Source: Alistipes sp.
GTDB lineage: Bacteria > Bacteroidota > Bacteroidia > Bacteroidales > Rikenellaceae
Length of the DNA stretch: 64,000 nucleotides
Direction of reading: 5' to 3'
NCBI GenBank assembly: GCA_017381935.1
Contig: JAFOBG010000054.1
Span: 1-64,000 of the forward strand
Numbering within the stretch: position 1 is the stretch's first letter; every line of letters starts with the position of its first letter. Position numbers and translations under genes: made by a program. Positions 7,153 through 16,300 of the stretch are shown here, one piece after another. The notes beneath the pieces were generated by a model. The model made no database searches, had not been told where the DNA came from, and saw only the letters and a program-made list of their open reading frames with translations.

Positions 7153-9570
7153 ATGGTTAAGATTTCAAAGATTTTAGAGGGCATAATAGCCCAAACAACA
7201 TTTGACACATCAAAGAAGGGTATTAAGCACTCTCTGAAGGACCATCTAATGTTGGCGATACTCAACTATGAGGGGTCGTTGGCATACAAGAGTTTAGAGT
7301 ACAAATTAAAGGATTGGCAGATGTATCAGGCCAAGCTAAGGATAACAAATACTCTAAGCTCTATAAGGGGTGGAACAGAGAGTGCTGAGGAGTTTTTTCG
7401 CAACTACCAAAAGTTTCTGATAGATAAGTATGGAGAGAGTAGTTCAAGAGTCTCTACTCTGCATGCGATAGCTGATATTCTATCAGACCATTCTACTATA
7501 TCTTCACGAGTATTTGCGCTCTATGGTGTTACTTGGTCAACTATAGAGAGCAGTATGGATATTGACCCTATACAGCAAGATAGTACAAATAGCTATATAG
7601 ATGATATTCAAGATATTAACCACAGCAAGGCGACACTTTTAGAGCAATTTGGAACAGATATTACAGCACTTGCCGAGCAGGGCAAAATTGATATTGTCGT
7701 TGGCAGAGAAAAAGAGACAGAGCGAATTGTACAAATTCTCTCTCGACGCAAAAAAAATAACCCCGTACTTGTAGGCGAAGCAGGCGTGGGTAAGAGTGCG
7801 ATTGTTGAGGGTTTAGCACTCAAGATTGTCAATAATCAGGTACCCCATACGCTATCCGGAAAGCGTATTATCTCGCTCGACATATCGGCACTTGTTGCGG
7901 GAACGAAGTTTCGTGGAGAGTTTGAGGAGCGATTAAATCAACTCCTTGAGGAGTTAAAACAGAGCAGCAACACTATTCTTTTTATAGACGAGATACACAC
8001 CATTGTCGGTGCAGGAGCAACGCAGGGCTCACTTGACACGGCAAATATACTCAAGCCTGCACTTGCTCGTGGTCAGTTTATGACTATAGGAGCCACAACT
8101 CTGACAGAGTATCGTGAGAATATAGAGAGGGATGCGGCCTTAGAGCGTCGTTTTCAGAAGGTTATAGTTGAGCCAGCAACTGCAGAAGAGACTCTCGAAA
8201 TCATAAAGCAGGCTGCACCTATATACGAAGAGTATCACAACGTTAAATATACAGACAGTGCTCTAAAGGCGTGTGTAGAGCTATCCGGTCGATATATCAC
8301 CGATAAACACTTTCCCGACAAGGCTATAGACCTACTTGACGAGGCAGGAGCAAAGGCTTATCTTAAAGATAGAGTTAAGCCAGAGGAATTAGTCAATGCC
8401 GAACTCTCTACAGCACAAGCTGCATCGGAACGGAAGAGAGCTTTAGCACAAAGTGCCTACAACAAAGCTGTAGAGGCTCGACTGCGTGAGATTGCACTCA
8501 AAAAGCGTGTAGAGGAGCTAAATGATAGTTGGCAGGTCTCTCTCCGTCTTACACCTATAACTGTCGATAGTAATGATATTGCTTTGACACTAACTACAAT
8601 GACAGGCATCCCTGCGCACACGATATCAGCAGACGAGAAATCTCGTCTAATCTCATTAGAAAGGCTACTATCTGAAAACGTAATAGGTCAAGATGAGGCA
8701 GTAAAGGCTGTAGTAAGTGCCATACGCCGTTCAAGGGCCGGCTTAAGGAGTGAGAGTAGGCCTATTGCGGTATTTATGTTTGTCGGCCCTACAGGCGTAG
8801 GTAAGACTCATCTTGCCAAGATGCTTGCTCAATGGGTTGGGGTAAGTAGTAATGCCATGATACGTCTCGACATGTCCGAGTACAGCGAGAAACACAGCAT
8901 CGCAAGGCTCTTTGGAGCTCCTCCAGGGTATGTTGGCTATGGAGAGGGTGGACAGTTAACAGAGGCTGTTAGAAGAAGGCCTTATTCGGTCGTGTTATTT
9001 GATGAGATTGAGAAGGCGCATCCTGAGATATTTAATGCCCTCCTACAAGTGTTTGACGATGGGCAGATGACAGATGGAGAGGGTCGGAAGGTCGATTTCC
9101 GCAATACGATAATCATCATGACCTCCAATATAGGTTCTCAGGCTATTACTGCCAACAAAACAATAGGTTATCTAACAGCCGCCTCACAGCAGGCGGAAGT
9201 ACCCAAAAGCGGATACAGCAAGGCTCTGGAACGTCATTTTGCCCCTGAGTTTATCAACAGAATTGACCAGATTGTCTTTTTTAATAGGTTGTCGGGTAAA
9301 GATGTTGAGCGGATTGTCGCCCTGGAACTCAGCCATATTATCAGTCGTCTCCAGAATATGGGATACTCTATCTCCATAACAGATAGCGCTGTAAGCCACT
9401 TAGCCACAATGGGATATGAGGAGAGGTATGGTGCCCGTTCAATAAAGCGAATAGTAGCTCAATACATAGAGGAGCCTATCTCAAACTTAATTATCGACAA
9501 CTATCTTACAGCAAATCAGGCAATAGTAATAGACAAAGATTCAAGCGGGATTACAATAAACCACTATTAG
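7153..9570 (+). CDS. clpC: ClpC/ClpA-type AAA+ unfoldase
   Basis: 805 residues with two AAA+ modules. D1 has Walker A GEAGVGKSAIVEG (about residue 213) and Walker B ILFIDEIHTIVGAGA (about residue 275). D2 has Walker A GPTGVGKTHLAK (about residue 546) and Walker B VLFDEIEKAHPEIF. A short coiled-coil middle domain between them (about residues 410-460) is ClpC-like, too short for ClpB. A ClpP-docking tripeptide of the [ILV]-G-[FYL] type is present as I671-G672-Y673, so it should feed substrates to ClpP. The N-terminal 150 residues are a divergent Clp_N-like region. It is monocistronic, with no clear TAnnTTTG box upstream (only TATATTGG at 7125). A 21-bp perfect hairpin ends it. Confidence 0.93.
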   Translation: MVKISKILEGIIAQTTFDTSKKGIKHSLKDHLMLAILNYEGSLAYKSLEYKLKDWQMYQAKLRITNTLSSIRGGTESAEEFFRNYQKFLIDKYGESSSRVSTLHAIADILSDHSTISSRVFALYGVTWSTIESSMDIDPIQQDSTNSYIDDIQDINHSKATLLEQFGTDITALAEQGKIDIVVGREKETERIVQILSRRKKNNPVLVGEAGVGKSAIVEGLALKIVNNQVPHTLSGKRIISLDISALVAGTKFRGEFEERLNQLLEELKQSSNTILFIDEIHTIVGAGATQGSLDTANILKPALARGQFMTIGATTLTEYRENIERDAALERRFQKVIVEPATAEETLEIIKQAAPIYEEYHNVKYTDSALKACVELSGRYITDKHFPDKAIDLLDEAGAKAYLKDRVKPEELVNAELSTAQAASERKRALAQSAYNKAVEARLREIALKKRVEELNDSWQVSLRLTPITVDSNDIALTLTTMTGIPAHTISADEKSRLISLERLLSENVIGQDEAVKAVVSAIRRSRAGLRSESRPIAVFMFVGPTGVGKTHLAKMLAQWVGVSSNAMIRLDMSEYSEKHSIARLFGAPPGYVGYGEGGQLTEAVRRRPYSVVLFDEIEKAHPEIFNALLQVFDDGQMTDGEGRKVDFRNTIIIMTSNIGSQAITANKTIGYLTAASQQAEVPKSGYSKALERHFAPEFINRIDQIVFFNRLSGKDVERIVALELSHIISRLQNMGYSISITDSAVSHLATMGYEERYGARSIKRIVAQYIEEPISNLIIDNYLTANQAIVIDKDSSGITINHY

Positions 9571-9616
9571 ATAGTAATAGAGGCTTTCAATCGCAATTGA
9601 AAGCCTCTATTACTAT
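9571..9616. terminator. Bidirectional terminator, 21-bp perfect hairpin
   Basis: 9571-9591 and 9596-9616 are exact reverse complements (21 bp) around a CGCA loop. The element begins at the base after the clpC stop and ends 10 bp before the convergent DUF5723 stop. It has no long T-run, so termination may be weaker than the stem suggests. Confidence 0.8.
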
Positions 9617-9625
9617 TATCAACTA

Positions 9626-10975
9626 TTAGAATTTATTCTTACCTAAGTTAAAGCCCAAACCGAAGTAAAAGTTAAATGACTTCAAATTCTTAGGTACAGG
9701 TATCTCACCATAGGTAGCATAGTTTGTCTCGATATAATCCATACCAAGGAAGAGGTTAATTCCTCCAGGGTGTGCATTAAGGGCAAAACCGAAGATACCA
9801 GGATAGTTACGGCCACAGAATGTATGGCTAAAAGTAGTAGTAAAGTCTCTACCCAAGCGGAAGTTTACAGAGGCTGTAAGCTCAGAGATAGTATGAGCCT
9901 GGCGAAACTCTGTATGCGAGAGCAGACCGAAAGCGATATGGTTATCGAGCACATTATACTCAGCACCAATATTGAGTGTGCAGTTCAGGCGGCGTACATA
10001 GCTCTCACGAGAGGCCATAATGGCGCTTGCCTCCATATCTGTCATCACCTCTCCACTCTCAAAATCAACACCTCTATAGCCAAAATCTGCGCTTATATCC
10101 GCTGCAGCAGCTGATGCATCAGACCACTTAATAAAGCCGAGGTCAATAACACCTACGCTTACCTTAAGGTGGTCATCAAGTATGCGAAGCTCTGCTCCCA
10201 AATCGACTGCAAGACCGCCACTCTTAAGATTATTGAGATTTAGCTGCTCTGCCATAATATCATAATCACCCTCACCATACTTACTACCAGGCTTATAGTT
10301 AGGGTTAACCATCAGACCGCTACCACGAATCTTACCACGAACAGTACCTGTTACTGCATCCGGTGTAACCGAAATATCGCCCTCTGAGAGCTGTGCTCCG
10401 ACATTCAAAAGACCAACAAGGCCCTTAACCTTTGCACCAACACGGAAGTACTTGGTAAGTGGCAAACAGAAGCCGAGATACACCTCACCGTATGCTGACA
10501 TATCCAAAGAGGTAGAGCTAAGGTTATAAGTTCCATTACCGATATTCTTAGCAATACGGAACAAGTCCTTACTCGTTGCAATCTCACTATTCATACGAGC
10601 ATTGATACCGAAGTTCCAGAACATCTTCTTTGTATAGAAACCAACACCAAGCAGATTGAGGTTTAAACTCTGAGCAACAGTTGGCACATCTGGCAACTTT
10701 GCAAGGAACTCAGATGCAGGAACACGGCTATCCAAGGCCGTTACAAGCTGACCCTCTTTCTGATAGACAAAATTGCTAACAGAGAGGAAGTTGTTGTTAA
10801 GACCAACACCTACACCACCTATTGCAGGCAGATTAAAGTAGCTACGAGTAGGTATAAGAGCCGGGTTCATATCTGTTCTGAAGTATGAACCTTCCATAAA
10901 ATAGGCTGTTCTCAACTGCGCTGAGGCAGAGATAGCCATAAGCGAAACTAAAAGGGTTAGAATATATTTTTTCAT
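9626..10975 (-). CDS. DUF5723 family outer-membrane protein
   Basis: 449 residues. The signal peptide MKKYILTLLVSLMAISASA is followed by QLRTAYFMEGSYFRTDMNPAL, the start typical of DUF5723 proteins. The mature protein is built of alternating polar/hydrophobic strands with many Gly and Tyr and ends in FNLGKNKF, consistent with a FadL/PorV-like outer-membrane barrel. Its function is not established. It lies 5 bp after the large lipoprotein gene upstream (10981-13287), so the two are one transcript and may act together at the outer membrane (inference). The shared terminator with clpC follows. Confidence 0.8.
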   Translation of the reverse strand: MKKYILTLLVSLMAISASAQLRTAYFMEGSYFRTDMNPALIPTRSYFNLPAIGGVGVGLNNNFLSVSNFVYQKEGQLVTALDSRVPASEFLAKLPDVPTVAQSLNLNLLGVGFYTKKMFWNFGINARMNSEIATSKDLFRIAKNIGNGTYNLSSTSLDMSAYGEVYLGFCLPLTKYFRVGAKVKGLVGLLNVGAQLSEGDISVTPDAVTGTVRGKIRGSGLMVNPNYKPGSKYGEGDYDIMAEQLNLNNLKSGGLAVDLGAELRILDDHLKVSVGVIDLGFIKWSDASAAAADISADFGYRGVDFESGEVMTDMEASAIMASRESYVRRLNCTLNIGAEYNVLDNHIAFGLLSHTEFRQAHTISELTASVNFRLGRDFTTTFSHTFCGRNYPGIFGFALNAHPGGINLFLGMDYIETNYATYGEIPVPKNLKSFNFYFGLGFNLGKNKF

Positions 10976-10980
10976 AGCTC

Positions 10981-13287
10981 TTACTCAAATAAATCTACAT
11001 TAACATTTCCGTTAAACTGCAACTTAAAGTTACCAGACACCGCCTGGTCTTTATTGAGCGACACTCCATCTGCCGCACTTGTTGCCTTAAGAGTATATTG
11101 CAACTGATTTATAGCAGTCAACTGCTCAGATACATTATTACTGCCATCAAGAGTAATACCAAGTACCACCTGGCTTGTAACAGGTGTTTTACCATCTGAA
11201 GAGCCCCTGATAACATTCTTACCATCGCTCTCTATCTGAATAGGGGTCTTCTTTCCTGCCTTATCAAGCAATTCGACACTAAGTTCAAGGTTGAACGGAG
11301 TGGTATTGGTAATCTCGCACAGCAGGCTCAGAGAACCATCTACAGATATCTCCATATCCTCCAAAGTCTCACTCAAATCAATATCGACAAGTTTGTCGCT
11401 AATTGTAAGGTTAAGATTTTTATCAAACGAAAGTGGTAAGAAGAATGAGTAACCATAAGTGAGTGGATACTCAGGTGCAAGCATAAGAGTTACATCCTTT
11501 TCTGCGTCTGTCTGAACAGCAACATTAATCTCTACAGACTTAGGGATTGAGCCATTAAAGAGTTTATCAATATCACAATTAACAACTGTTATACCCTGCT
11601 CCGGCTCAAGGTTCTTGCCAATGCGAACATTTGTTGTAACAGGTAAATTTACACCTTGCGCTGGAAGAATTTCGAAAGGTTCAACCTCGATAACCTCTGC
11701 CACAGCCTCATCTCGCTTCGGAGTAATAGTAGCTGAAGCGTAGAGTGGAAGGGTAAGAGGGTTTGAAAGCGAGAAGTCGATTACAGGGCTTATACCCAGA
11801 CCTGCAATATCAATATCTACGCCCAAATCCAAATCCTTAAGGTCGAGAGCAATCTTCTCATTATGCTTATAGTCTGCTCGACCGGTAAGAGAGACAACTT
11901 CAACATTAATCTCATCATAACCGGCTTTAAGTTCTACACTCCCGTCATGTACCAAATTTGAGAGTTTGATAAGCGCACCCTGCTTAAGGCCCACATAGAG
12001 CTCATAAGAGAGGTCGGCTGCAATATTACCCTCGCTATCAGGAGAGATACCCTGACCAAAGTTAACACTTGACAGACCCATAACAATACCCTTATGAAGC
12101 TGCTCCATATCGGTCTTGATAGTATTTGTTGTAGCATCAAAATTAACACCGCTACTTACAGAGAGCTCAAAATTATCAGGAAGATTTACCTCAACAATAA
12201 TATCCTCCAAATAGTCCTGCAACCACTCCATACCACTAACCTGGAAGTTCACATTGGCCTGATTGAAGTCAATATGCTTTACAGACTTAATTGCATCTAC
12301 AGGTGCATTGATAACTACCTTATTATCAAAATGGTTATTTGCAGGGGTCAAATCCATGGCATTAAGAGTAACCTCTGCATCCTCACACATAAAGTCGGCA
12401 GAGACTGTAAGAGTAGGCTCCTCAGAGAATGTTACAGTACCTGCAGCCGGCTTAAGGCTATAAGAGACATGATACTCCAACTCACTTGGCAAGTGAATAA
12501 CACCAGCCTCAGCGTTTTCATGGTTGATAATACTACCAATATATGCTGTAAAGGCGATACGATGATCTACAGCAGTAAATTTGCGATCCTTAACGCTAAA
12601 TACATTTCCCTCAATAGGTTTGAAATCCTCACCATACAACTCATATCCCTCAGGTACTACAAGCTCTACAGAGACTGTTCCTCCATCACTAATAGAGGCG
12701 ATAGAGCCCAAATCGAAAATAGCCTGAATAGGTGCTCCCGGTAGTGAAGGGTCGTGCTTTACATACACTCTGTCGATACGCTCAACATACTTAGGAACTT
12801 CCACATCCAAAGCATAGCCCATCTTACCATCCTGAGCACCTGTAATATTACCCATAAGGTCAACAAGTTCCTGTCTGATTGTAATAGTCTGACCCAAAGC
12901 AAGACTCAAACCATTAAACTTACCACCCACATAGAAGGTCTCGGATATCGAAGTACCACAATTATCGAGTTTAAATGCAGGATAATCTACCGAAAAGTCA
13001 AACTTTGCCGCCGGAATAACAAAATTATTATCTGCTCCCTTTATGGTAAAACTCTCATCATCACCATTAAAACGAAGAGAGTAGTCTCCCGTCTGAGAAT
13101 CGGCGGTAAAGTCTTTCAAATCATCGCCAATCAAATCTCCAAGAGTAGTCTGCTTTAGAGAACCAAGTGGAACTATCAGATTATCAGCATTAATACCAAT
13201 ATTACCCTCCAGCTCTTCAAGATTCATTTCTTTGTCCACACAACCTACAAATAGGAGTGCACACAATAAATAAAAAATGCTCTTCAT
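10981..13287 (-). CDS. Large lipoprotein of unknown function, tandem beta-domains
   Basis: 768 residues from ATG at 13287. A frame-extending ATG at 13317 would lie inside the promoter -7 box, so it is rejected. MKSIFYLLCALLFVGC gives a signal peptide with a lipobox, so it is a lipoprotein. The rest has no recognised enzyme motif. It reads as several all-beta modules, with repeated phrases such as LPDNFELSVSSG, VPEGYELYGED and LAPEYPLTYGY, each followed by a strand-rich segment with valine and aspartate. That suggests four or more Ig-like or bacuni-type repeats. The promoter at 13315-13346 overlaps the divergent uvrC promoter. Operon partner: the DUF5723 barrel 5 bp downstream. Confidence 0.7.
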   Translation of the reverse strand: MKSIFYLLCALLFVGCVDKEMNLEELEGNIGINADNLIVPLGSLKQTTLGDLIGDDLKDFTADSQTGDYSLRFNGDDESFTIKGADNNFVIPAAKFDFSVDYPAFKLDNCGTSISETFYVGGKFNGLSLALGQTITIRQELVDLMGNITGAQDGKMGYALDVEVPKYVERIDRVYVKHDPSLPGAPIQAIFDLGSIASISDGGTVSVELVVPEGYELYGEDFKPIEGNVFSVKDRKFTAVDHRIAFTAYIGSIINHENAEAGVIHLPSELEYHVSYSLKPAAGTVTFSEEPTLTVSADFMCEDAEVTLNAMDLTPANNHFDNKVVINAPVDAIKSVKHIDFNQANVNFQVSGMEWLQDYLEDIIVEVNLPDNFELSVSSGVNFDATTNTIKTDMEQLHKGIVMGLSSVNFGQGISPDSEGNIAADLSYELYVGLKQGALIKLSNLVHDGSVELKAGYDEINVEVVSLTGRADYKHNEKIALDLKDLDLGVDIDIAGLGISPVIDFSLSNPLTLPLYASATITPKRDEAVAEVIEVEPFEILPAQGVNLPVTTNVRIGKNLEPEQGITVVNCDIDKLFNGSIPKSVEINVAVQTDAEKDVTLMLAPEYPLTYGYSFFLPLSFDKNLNLTISDKLVDIDLSETLEDMEISVDGSLSLLCEITNTTPFNLELSVELLDKAGKKTPIQIESDGKNVIRGSSDGKTPVTSQVVLGITLDGSNNVSEQLTAINQLQYTLKATSAADGVSLNKDQAVSGNFKLQFNGNVNVDLFE

Positions 13288-13314
13288 AACCTTAGAATTA
13301 ATAATTTGAATAAA

Positions 13315-13346
13315 CAAAAGTATATATATTTTGGTATAAATGCAAA
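13315..13346 (-). promoter_or_regulatory. Promoter of the lipoprotein-DUF5723 operon
   Basis: Minus strand: -7 TACTTTTG (13322-13315) and -33 TTTG (13346-13343), 20 bp apart. It overlaps the divergent uvrC promoter by 17 bp. Confidence 0.85.
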
Positions 13347-13362
13347 TTATTGACTACTTTTG
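13330..13362 (+). promoter_or_regulatory. Promoter of uvrC
   Basis: -33 TTTG at 13330-13333, spacer of 21 bp, -7 TACTTTTG at 13355-13362. The predicted start site coincides with the uvrC ATG (13367), which implies a leaderless message. Confidence 0.8.
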
Positions 13363-13366
13363 TAGT

Positions 13367-15181
13367 ATGAGCGAAAATAAAATATCTACAATAAAAGAGC
13401 AAGTTGCCCTACTACCGCATCTGCCAGGATGTTATCTATTCTCTGACAAAAGCGACAAGGTCATCTATGTAGGCAAAGCCAAAGACCTCAAAAAGAGGGT
13501 TAGCAGCTACTTTGTAGAGAGCAGGGACCACTCCTCAAAGGTACGTGTAATGGTTAGTCAGATTGTCTCGCTACGCCATATTATTGTCGATAGCGAGACC
13601 GACGCCCTACTGCTCGAGAACTCACTTATAAAGAGTCTCAAACCGCGATACAATATCCTACTCAAAGACGACAAATCATACCCTTGGATTGCCCTTACAG
13701 CGCCCCCTTTTGAGAGGGTTATCTCTACCCGCAGAGTGGTCAAAGATGGCTCACGCTACTTCGGTCCATACGCCTCTGTATCGGCTCAAAGAGCTATGCT
13801 TGACTTTATCAGCGAGGTGATACCTTTGCGTACATGTCGGCTTAACCTCTCTCAGGAGCAGATTGACAAGGGTAAATATGTTCCTTGTCTGCAATACCAT
13901 ATAGGCAACTGCAAAGCTCCTTGTTGCGGTAAGCAGAGTGCAGAGGATTATGCAAAATTGGTCGATATTGCAGTATCTATTCTCAAAGGCGACCTTCGTC
14001 CGGTTAAGAGCTATATCGAGAACGAGATGAATACAGCCGCAAGTGAGCTCCGTTTTGAGGCAGCTCAACGATTTAAGACAAGACTTGAGGCTTTAGAGAA
14101 GTACAAGGCTCGCTCGGTAATTGTGAGTGCCAATATAGGCGATGTAGATGTCTTTTCACTACATACCGAAGGGGAGGATGCATATTGCAACTATCTAAGA
14201 GTCAAAAATGGCTCTATAATCTCTGTGCAGACAGTAGCGCTTAGAGCCGGCATTGAGGCAGATGAGTGCCAAATGCTCAGCACAGGTATCGAGTATATTG
14301 TTGAAAATATTGCAGGTCAGTTGCAGCGTCAGGTTATTGTTCCATTTCTACCGCAAACTGAGCTATTTCCCGACTCCCAATTCATAGTACCTCAGAGAGG
14401 TGAGAAGAGAGATATTCTCGAATTCTCACTGCGCACAGCCCGCCTATATCGTGCCGAGTTGCTAAAAAATATGGAGATTAAAAATCCAGAGCGTCATACA
14501 GAGCGACTAATGGAGGCTATGAAACGAGAGCTGAGACTCGACAAAGAGCCTCGCCATATAGAGTGTTTCGATAACTCCAATCTGCAAGGTACAAATCCGG
14601 TCGCCTCTTGTGTCGTTTTTCGCAACGGAAAGCCATCAAAGCGAGAGTACCGCCACTTCAATATCAAAACCGTAGTGGGAGCAGATGACTTTGCATCTAT
14701 GCGTGAGATTTTAACCCGTCGATATACCCGCTTGCTTGAGGAGGGGGCTGATTTTCCTGACCTTATTGTAGTCGATGGAGGAAAGGGACAGCTATCAAGT
14801 GCCTATGCTGTTCTATGCCAATTAGGCTTGGAGGCTAAAATCCCAATTGTAGGTCTTGCCAAGCGTCTTGAAGAGGTCTATTACCCTAACGACCCTATGC
14901 CATACTACCTATCTCGTACAGGTGAGCCACTGAAGGTTATCTGCCATCTTAGAGACGAGGCACACCGCTTCGGAATTACTTTTCACCGCAAAAAGCGTGG
15001 CAATGCAATGATTCATAGTGTACTTGAGGAGATTGAGGGCATTGGAGATAAGACAATAACCTCTCTCTACAAGCACTTTAAGAGTCTGAGCGCAATAAAG
15101 CAAGCCTCCGTAGAGCAACTTGCCCAAGTAGTCGGTAAAAGCAAAGCCGAGAAGATTTATGCATTTTTTAACAAAAATTAA
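13367..15181 (+). CDS. uvrC: Excinuclease ABC subunit C
   Basis: 604 residues from ATG 13367; the earlier in-frame ATG at 13340 lies upstream of the -7 box. UvrC makes both incisions around a UvrAB-bound lesion in nucleotide excision repair. The N-terminal GIY-YIG nuclease is visible as GCYLF...VIYVGKAKDLKKRV (about residues 22-47). A UvrB-binding UVR motif lies near residues 200-240 (ENEMNTAASELRFEAAQ). The RNase H-like C-terminal nuclease has IECFDNSNLQG and LIVVDGGKGQL. A C-terminal helix-hairpin-helix closes it (LEEIEGIGDKT, then VVGKSKAEKI). Complete and of normal length. The -7 box ends 4 nt before the ATG. The next gene starts 13 bp after the stop. Confidence 0.97.
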   Translation: MSENKISTIKEQVALLPHLPGCYLFSDKSDKVIYVGKAKDLKKRVSSYFVESRDHSSKVRVMVSQIVSLRHIIVDSETDALLLENSLIKSLKPRYNILLKDDKSYPWIALTAPPFERVISTRRVVKDGSRYFGPYASVSAQRAMLDFISEVIPLRTCRLNLSQEQIDKGKYVPCLQYHIGNCKAPCCGKQSAEDYAKLVDIAVSILKGDLRPVKSYIENEMNTAASELRFEAAQRFKTRLEALEKYKARSVIVSANIGDVDVFSLHTEGEDAYCNYLRVKNGSIISVQTVALRAGIEADECQMLSTGIEYIVENIAGQLQRQVIVPFLPQTELFPDSQFIVPQRGEKRDILEFSLRTARLYRAELLKNMEIKNPERHTERLMEAMKRELRLDKEPRHIECFDNSNLQGTNPVASCVVFRNGKPSKREYRHFNIKTVVGADDFASMREILTRRYTRLLEEGADFPDLIVVDGGKGQLSSAYAVLCQLGLEAKIPIVGLAKRLEEVYYPNDPMPYYLSRTGEPLKVICHLRDEAHRFGITFHRKKRGNAMIHSVLEEIEGIGDKTITSLYKHFKSLSAIKQASVEQLAQVVGKSKAEKIYAFFNKN

Positions 15182-15182
15182 C

Positions 15183-15190
15183 TATATTTG
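15183..15190 (+). promoter_or_regulatory. -7 box before the C_GCAxxG_C_C gene
   Basis: TATATTTG matches TAnnTTTG and begins one base after the uvrC stop codon; the ATG follows after CAAT. No good -33 TTTG is seen at the right distance, so this may be a weak internal promoter giving a leaderless message. Confidence 0.45.
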
Positions 15191-15194
15191 CAAT

Positions 15195-15674
15195 ATGGTT
15201 ATAGATGTAAAACAACGTGTAGAGCGAGCTAAAGAGCTATTTAACAGCGGATATAACTGTTGTCAGTCCGTAGTTCTCGCCTATGCAGATATTATAGGCC
15301 TTGAGCCAACTCTTGCAGCCACTGTCTCAGCCCCATTTGGTGGCGGTATGGGACGATTGCGTGAGGTATGCGGTGCAGTAAGCGGTATGACAATGGTTGC
15401 AGGATTTTTATCTCCTTCCCCGACTGCAGACAATCCTGCTGCCAAAAAGGCGAATTATGCTCTTGTACAGCAGTTTGCCGAGAGCTTCAGAGCTCAGAAC
15501 GGAGCTATCGTCTGTCGCACGTTGCTCGGTCTTGACCACGCAAAAGATGAGCCTACGCCATCGCCTCGCACAGCTGAGTACTACAAAAAGCGCCCTTGCG
15601 CTGTTCTTGTAGGCGATGCAGCACGAATAGTTGGAGAGTATTTAGAGACTATTAGCAAGAGTAAAAACATTTAG
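15195..15674 (+). CDS. C_GCAxxG_C_C family protein
   Basis: 159 residues from ATG 15195; an upstream ATG at 15159 lies in the end of uvrC. The cysteine pattern that names the family is present: NCCQSV near residue 22, REVCGAVSGM near residue 60, CRTLLG near residue 108, and a final RPCAVLVGDAARI block. Members (TIGR01909/PF09719-type) are small redox- or metal-related proteins of unproved function. Some are transcribed with or fused to electron-transfer proteins. No signal peptide. The gene lies 13 bp after uvrC and could be read through from it or from its own -7 box at 15183. Confidence 0.88.
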   Translation: MVIDVKQRVERAKELFNSGYNCCQSVVLAYADIIGLEPTLAATVSAPFGGGMGRLREVCGAVSGMTMVAGFLSPSPTADNPAAKKANYALVQQFAESFRAQNGAIVCRTLLGLDHAKDEPTPSPRTAEYYKKRPCAVLVGDAARIVGEYLETISKSKNI

Positions 15675-15815
15675 AAATTAAAATAACTACATTTTGGAAT
15701 TTATAGACAGATTTACAACACTTGCCGATATTTGAAACAATGGGATACACTAAGCGTATTTCCAATTGCTAAAAATAAGGTAGTGGCAGAAAATACTTTA
15801 AAAACACAAAATACT

Positions 15816-16190
15816 ATGAACAAGGTAATCGCAAGCCCACACGCACCTAAAGCAGTAGGTCCGTATTCACAGGCAATTCAGGCAGAGGGTACCATCTATC
15901 TTTCTGGTCAGCTCCCAATTGACGGTGCAACAGGCACAATGCCTCAGACAATCGAGGAGCAGACAGAGCAGAGTCTTAAAAATGTAGGCCACATTCTCAA
16001 GGAGGCCGGTTACGACTATACAGATGTTGTAAAGACAACTGTACTTCTTGCTGATATTAAGGACTTTGCAGCCATGAACGCTGTATATGCAAAGTTCTTT
16101 AGCGGCGCTTTCCCAGCTCGTGTTTGTTACCAAGTTGCTGCCCTGCCTATGGGTGCAAAGGTAGAGATTGACGCTATTGCAGTTAAGTAG
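15816..16190 (+). CDS. ridA: RidA family reactive intermediate deaminase
   Basis: 124 residues from ATG 15816. An in-frame ATG at 15732 would add 28 residues with no family match. RidA hydrolyses reactive enamines/imines released by PLP enzymes such as threonine dehydratase, protecting PLP enzymes in the cytosol. Signature text: SPHAPKAVGPYSQAI at the N-terminus, LSGQLPID near residue 32, and the C-terminal PARVCYQVAALPMGAKVEIDAIA, which contains the substrate-binding arginine and the conserved cysteine/glutamate. Length and motifs are standard. It lies 141 bp after the previous gene; no good promoter is seen in that gap. A strong bidirectional terminator follows. Confidence 0.96.
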   Translation: MNKVIASPHAPKAVGPYSQAIQAEGTIYLSGQLPIDGATGTMPQTIEEQTEQSLKNVGHILKEAGYDYTDVVKTTVLLADIKDFAAMNAVYAKFFSGAFPARVCYQVAALPMGAKVEIDAIAVK

Positions 16191-16255
16191 CTATAGTACC
16201 TGACTTTAGCTGTGATATAATAGTAATAAGTAGAGGATACACTCTCCTGATAAGA

Positions 16256-16289
16256 AATAATAGCGGCAGAAACTTCTGCCGCTATTATT
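16256..16289. terminator. Bidirectional terminator between ridA and the DUF2812 gene
   Basis: Perfect 16-bp hairpin (16256-16271 with 16274-16289) with A/T-rich outer arms, so a U-tract forms in both directions. It sits between convergent genes. Confidence 0.85.
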
Positions 16290-16300
16290 GTGATAAATTA

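Noticed and set aside
12094..12744. A 216-codon ORF on the strand opposite the large lipoprotein gene
   Set aside because: Wholly antisense to a gene with a good promoter, lipobox and continuous beta repeats; its composition is that of a shadow frame.
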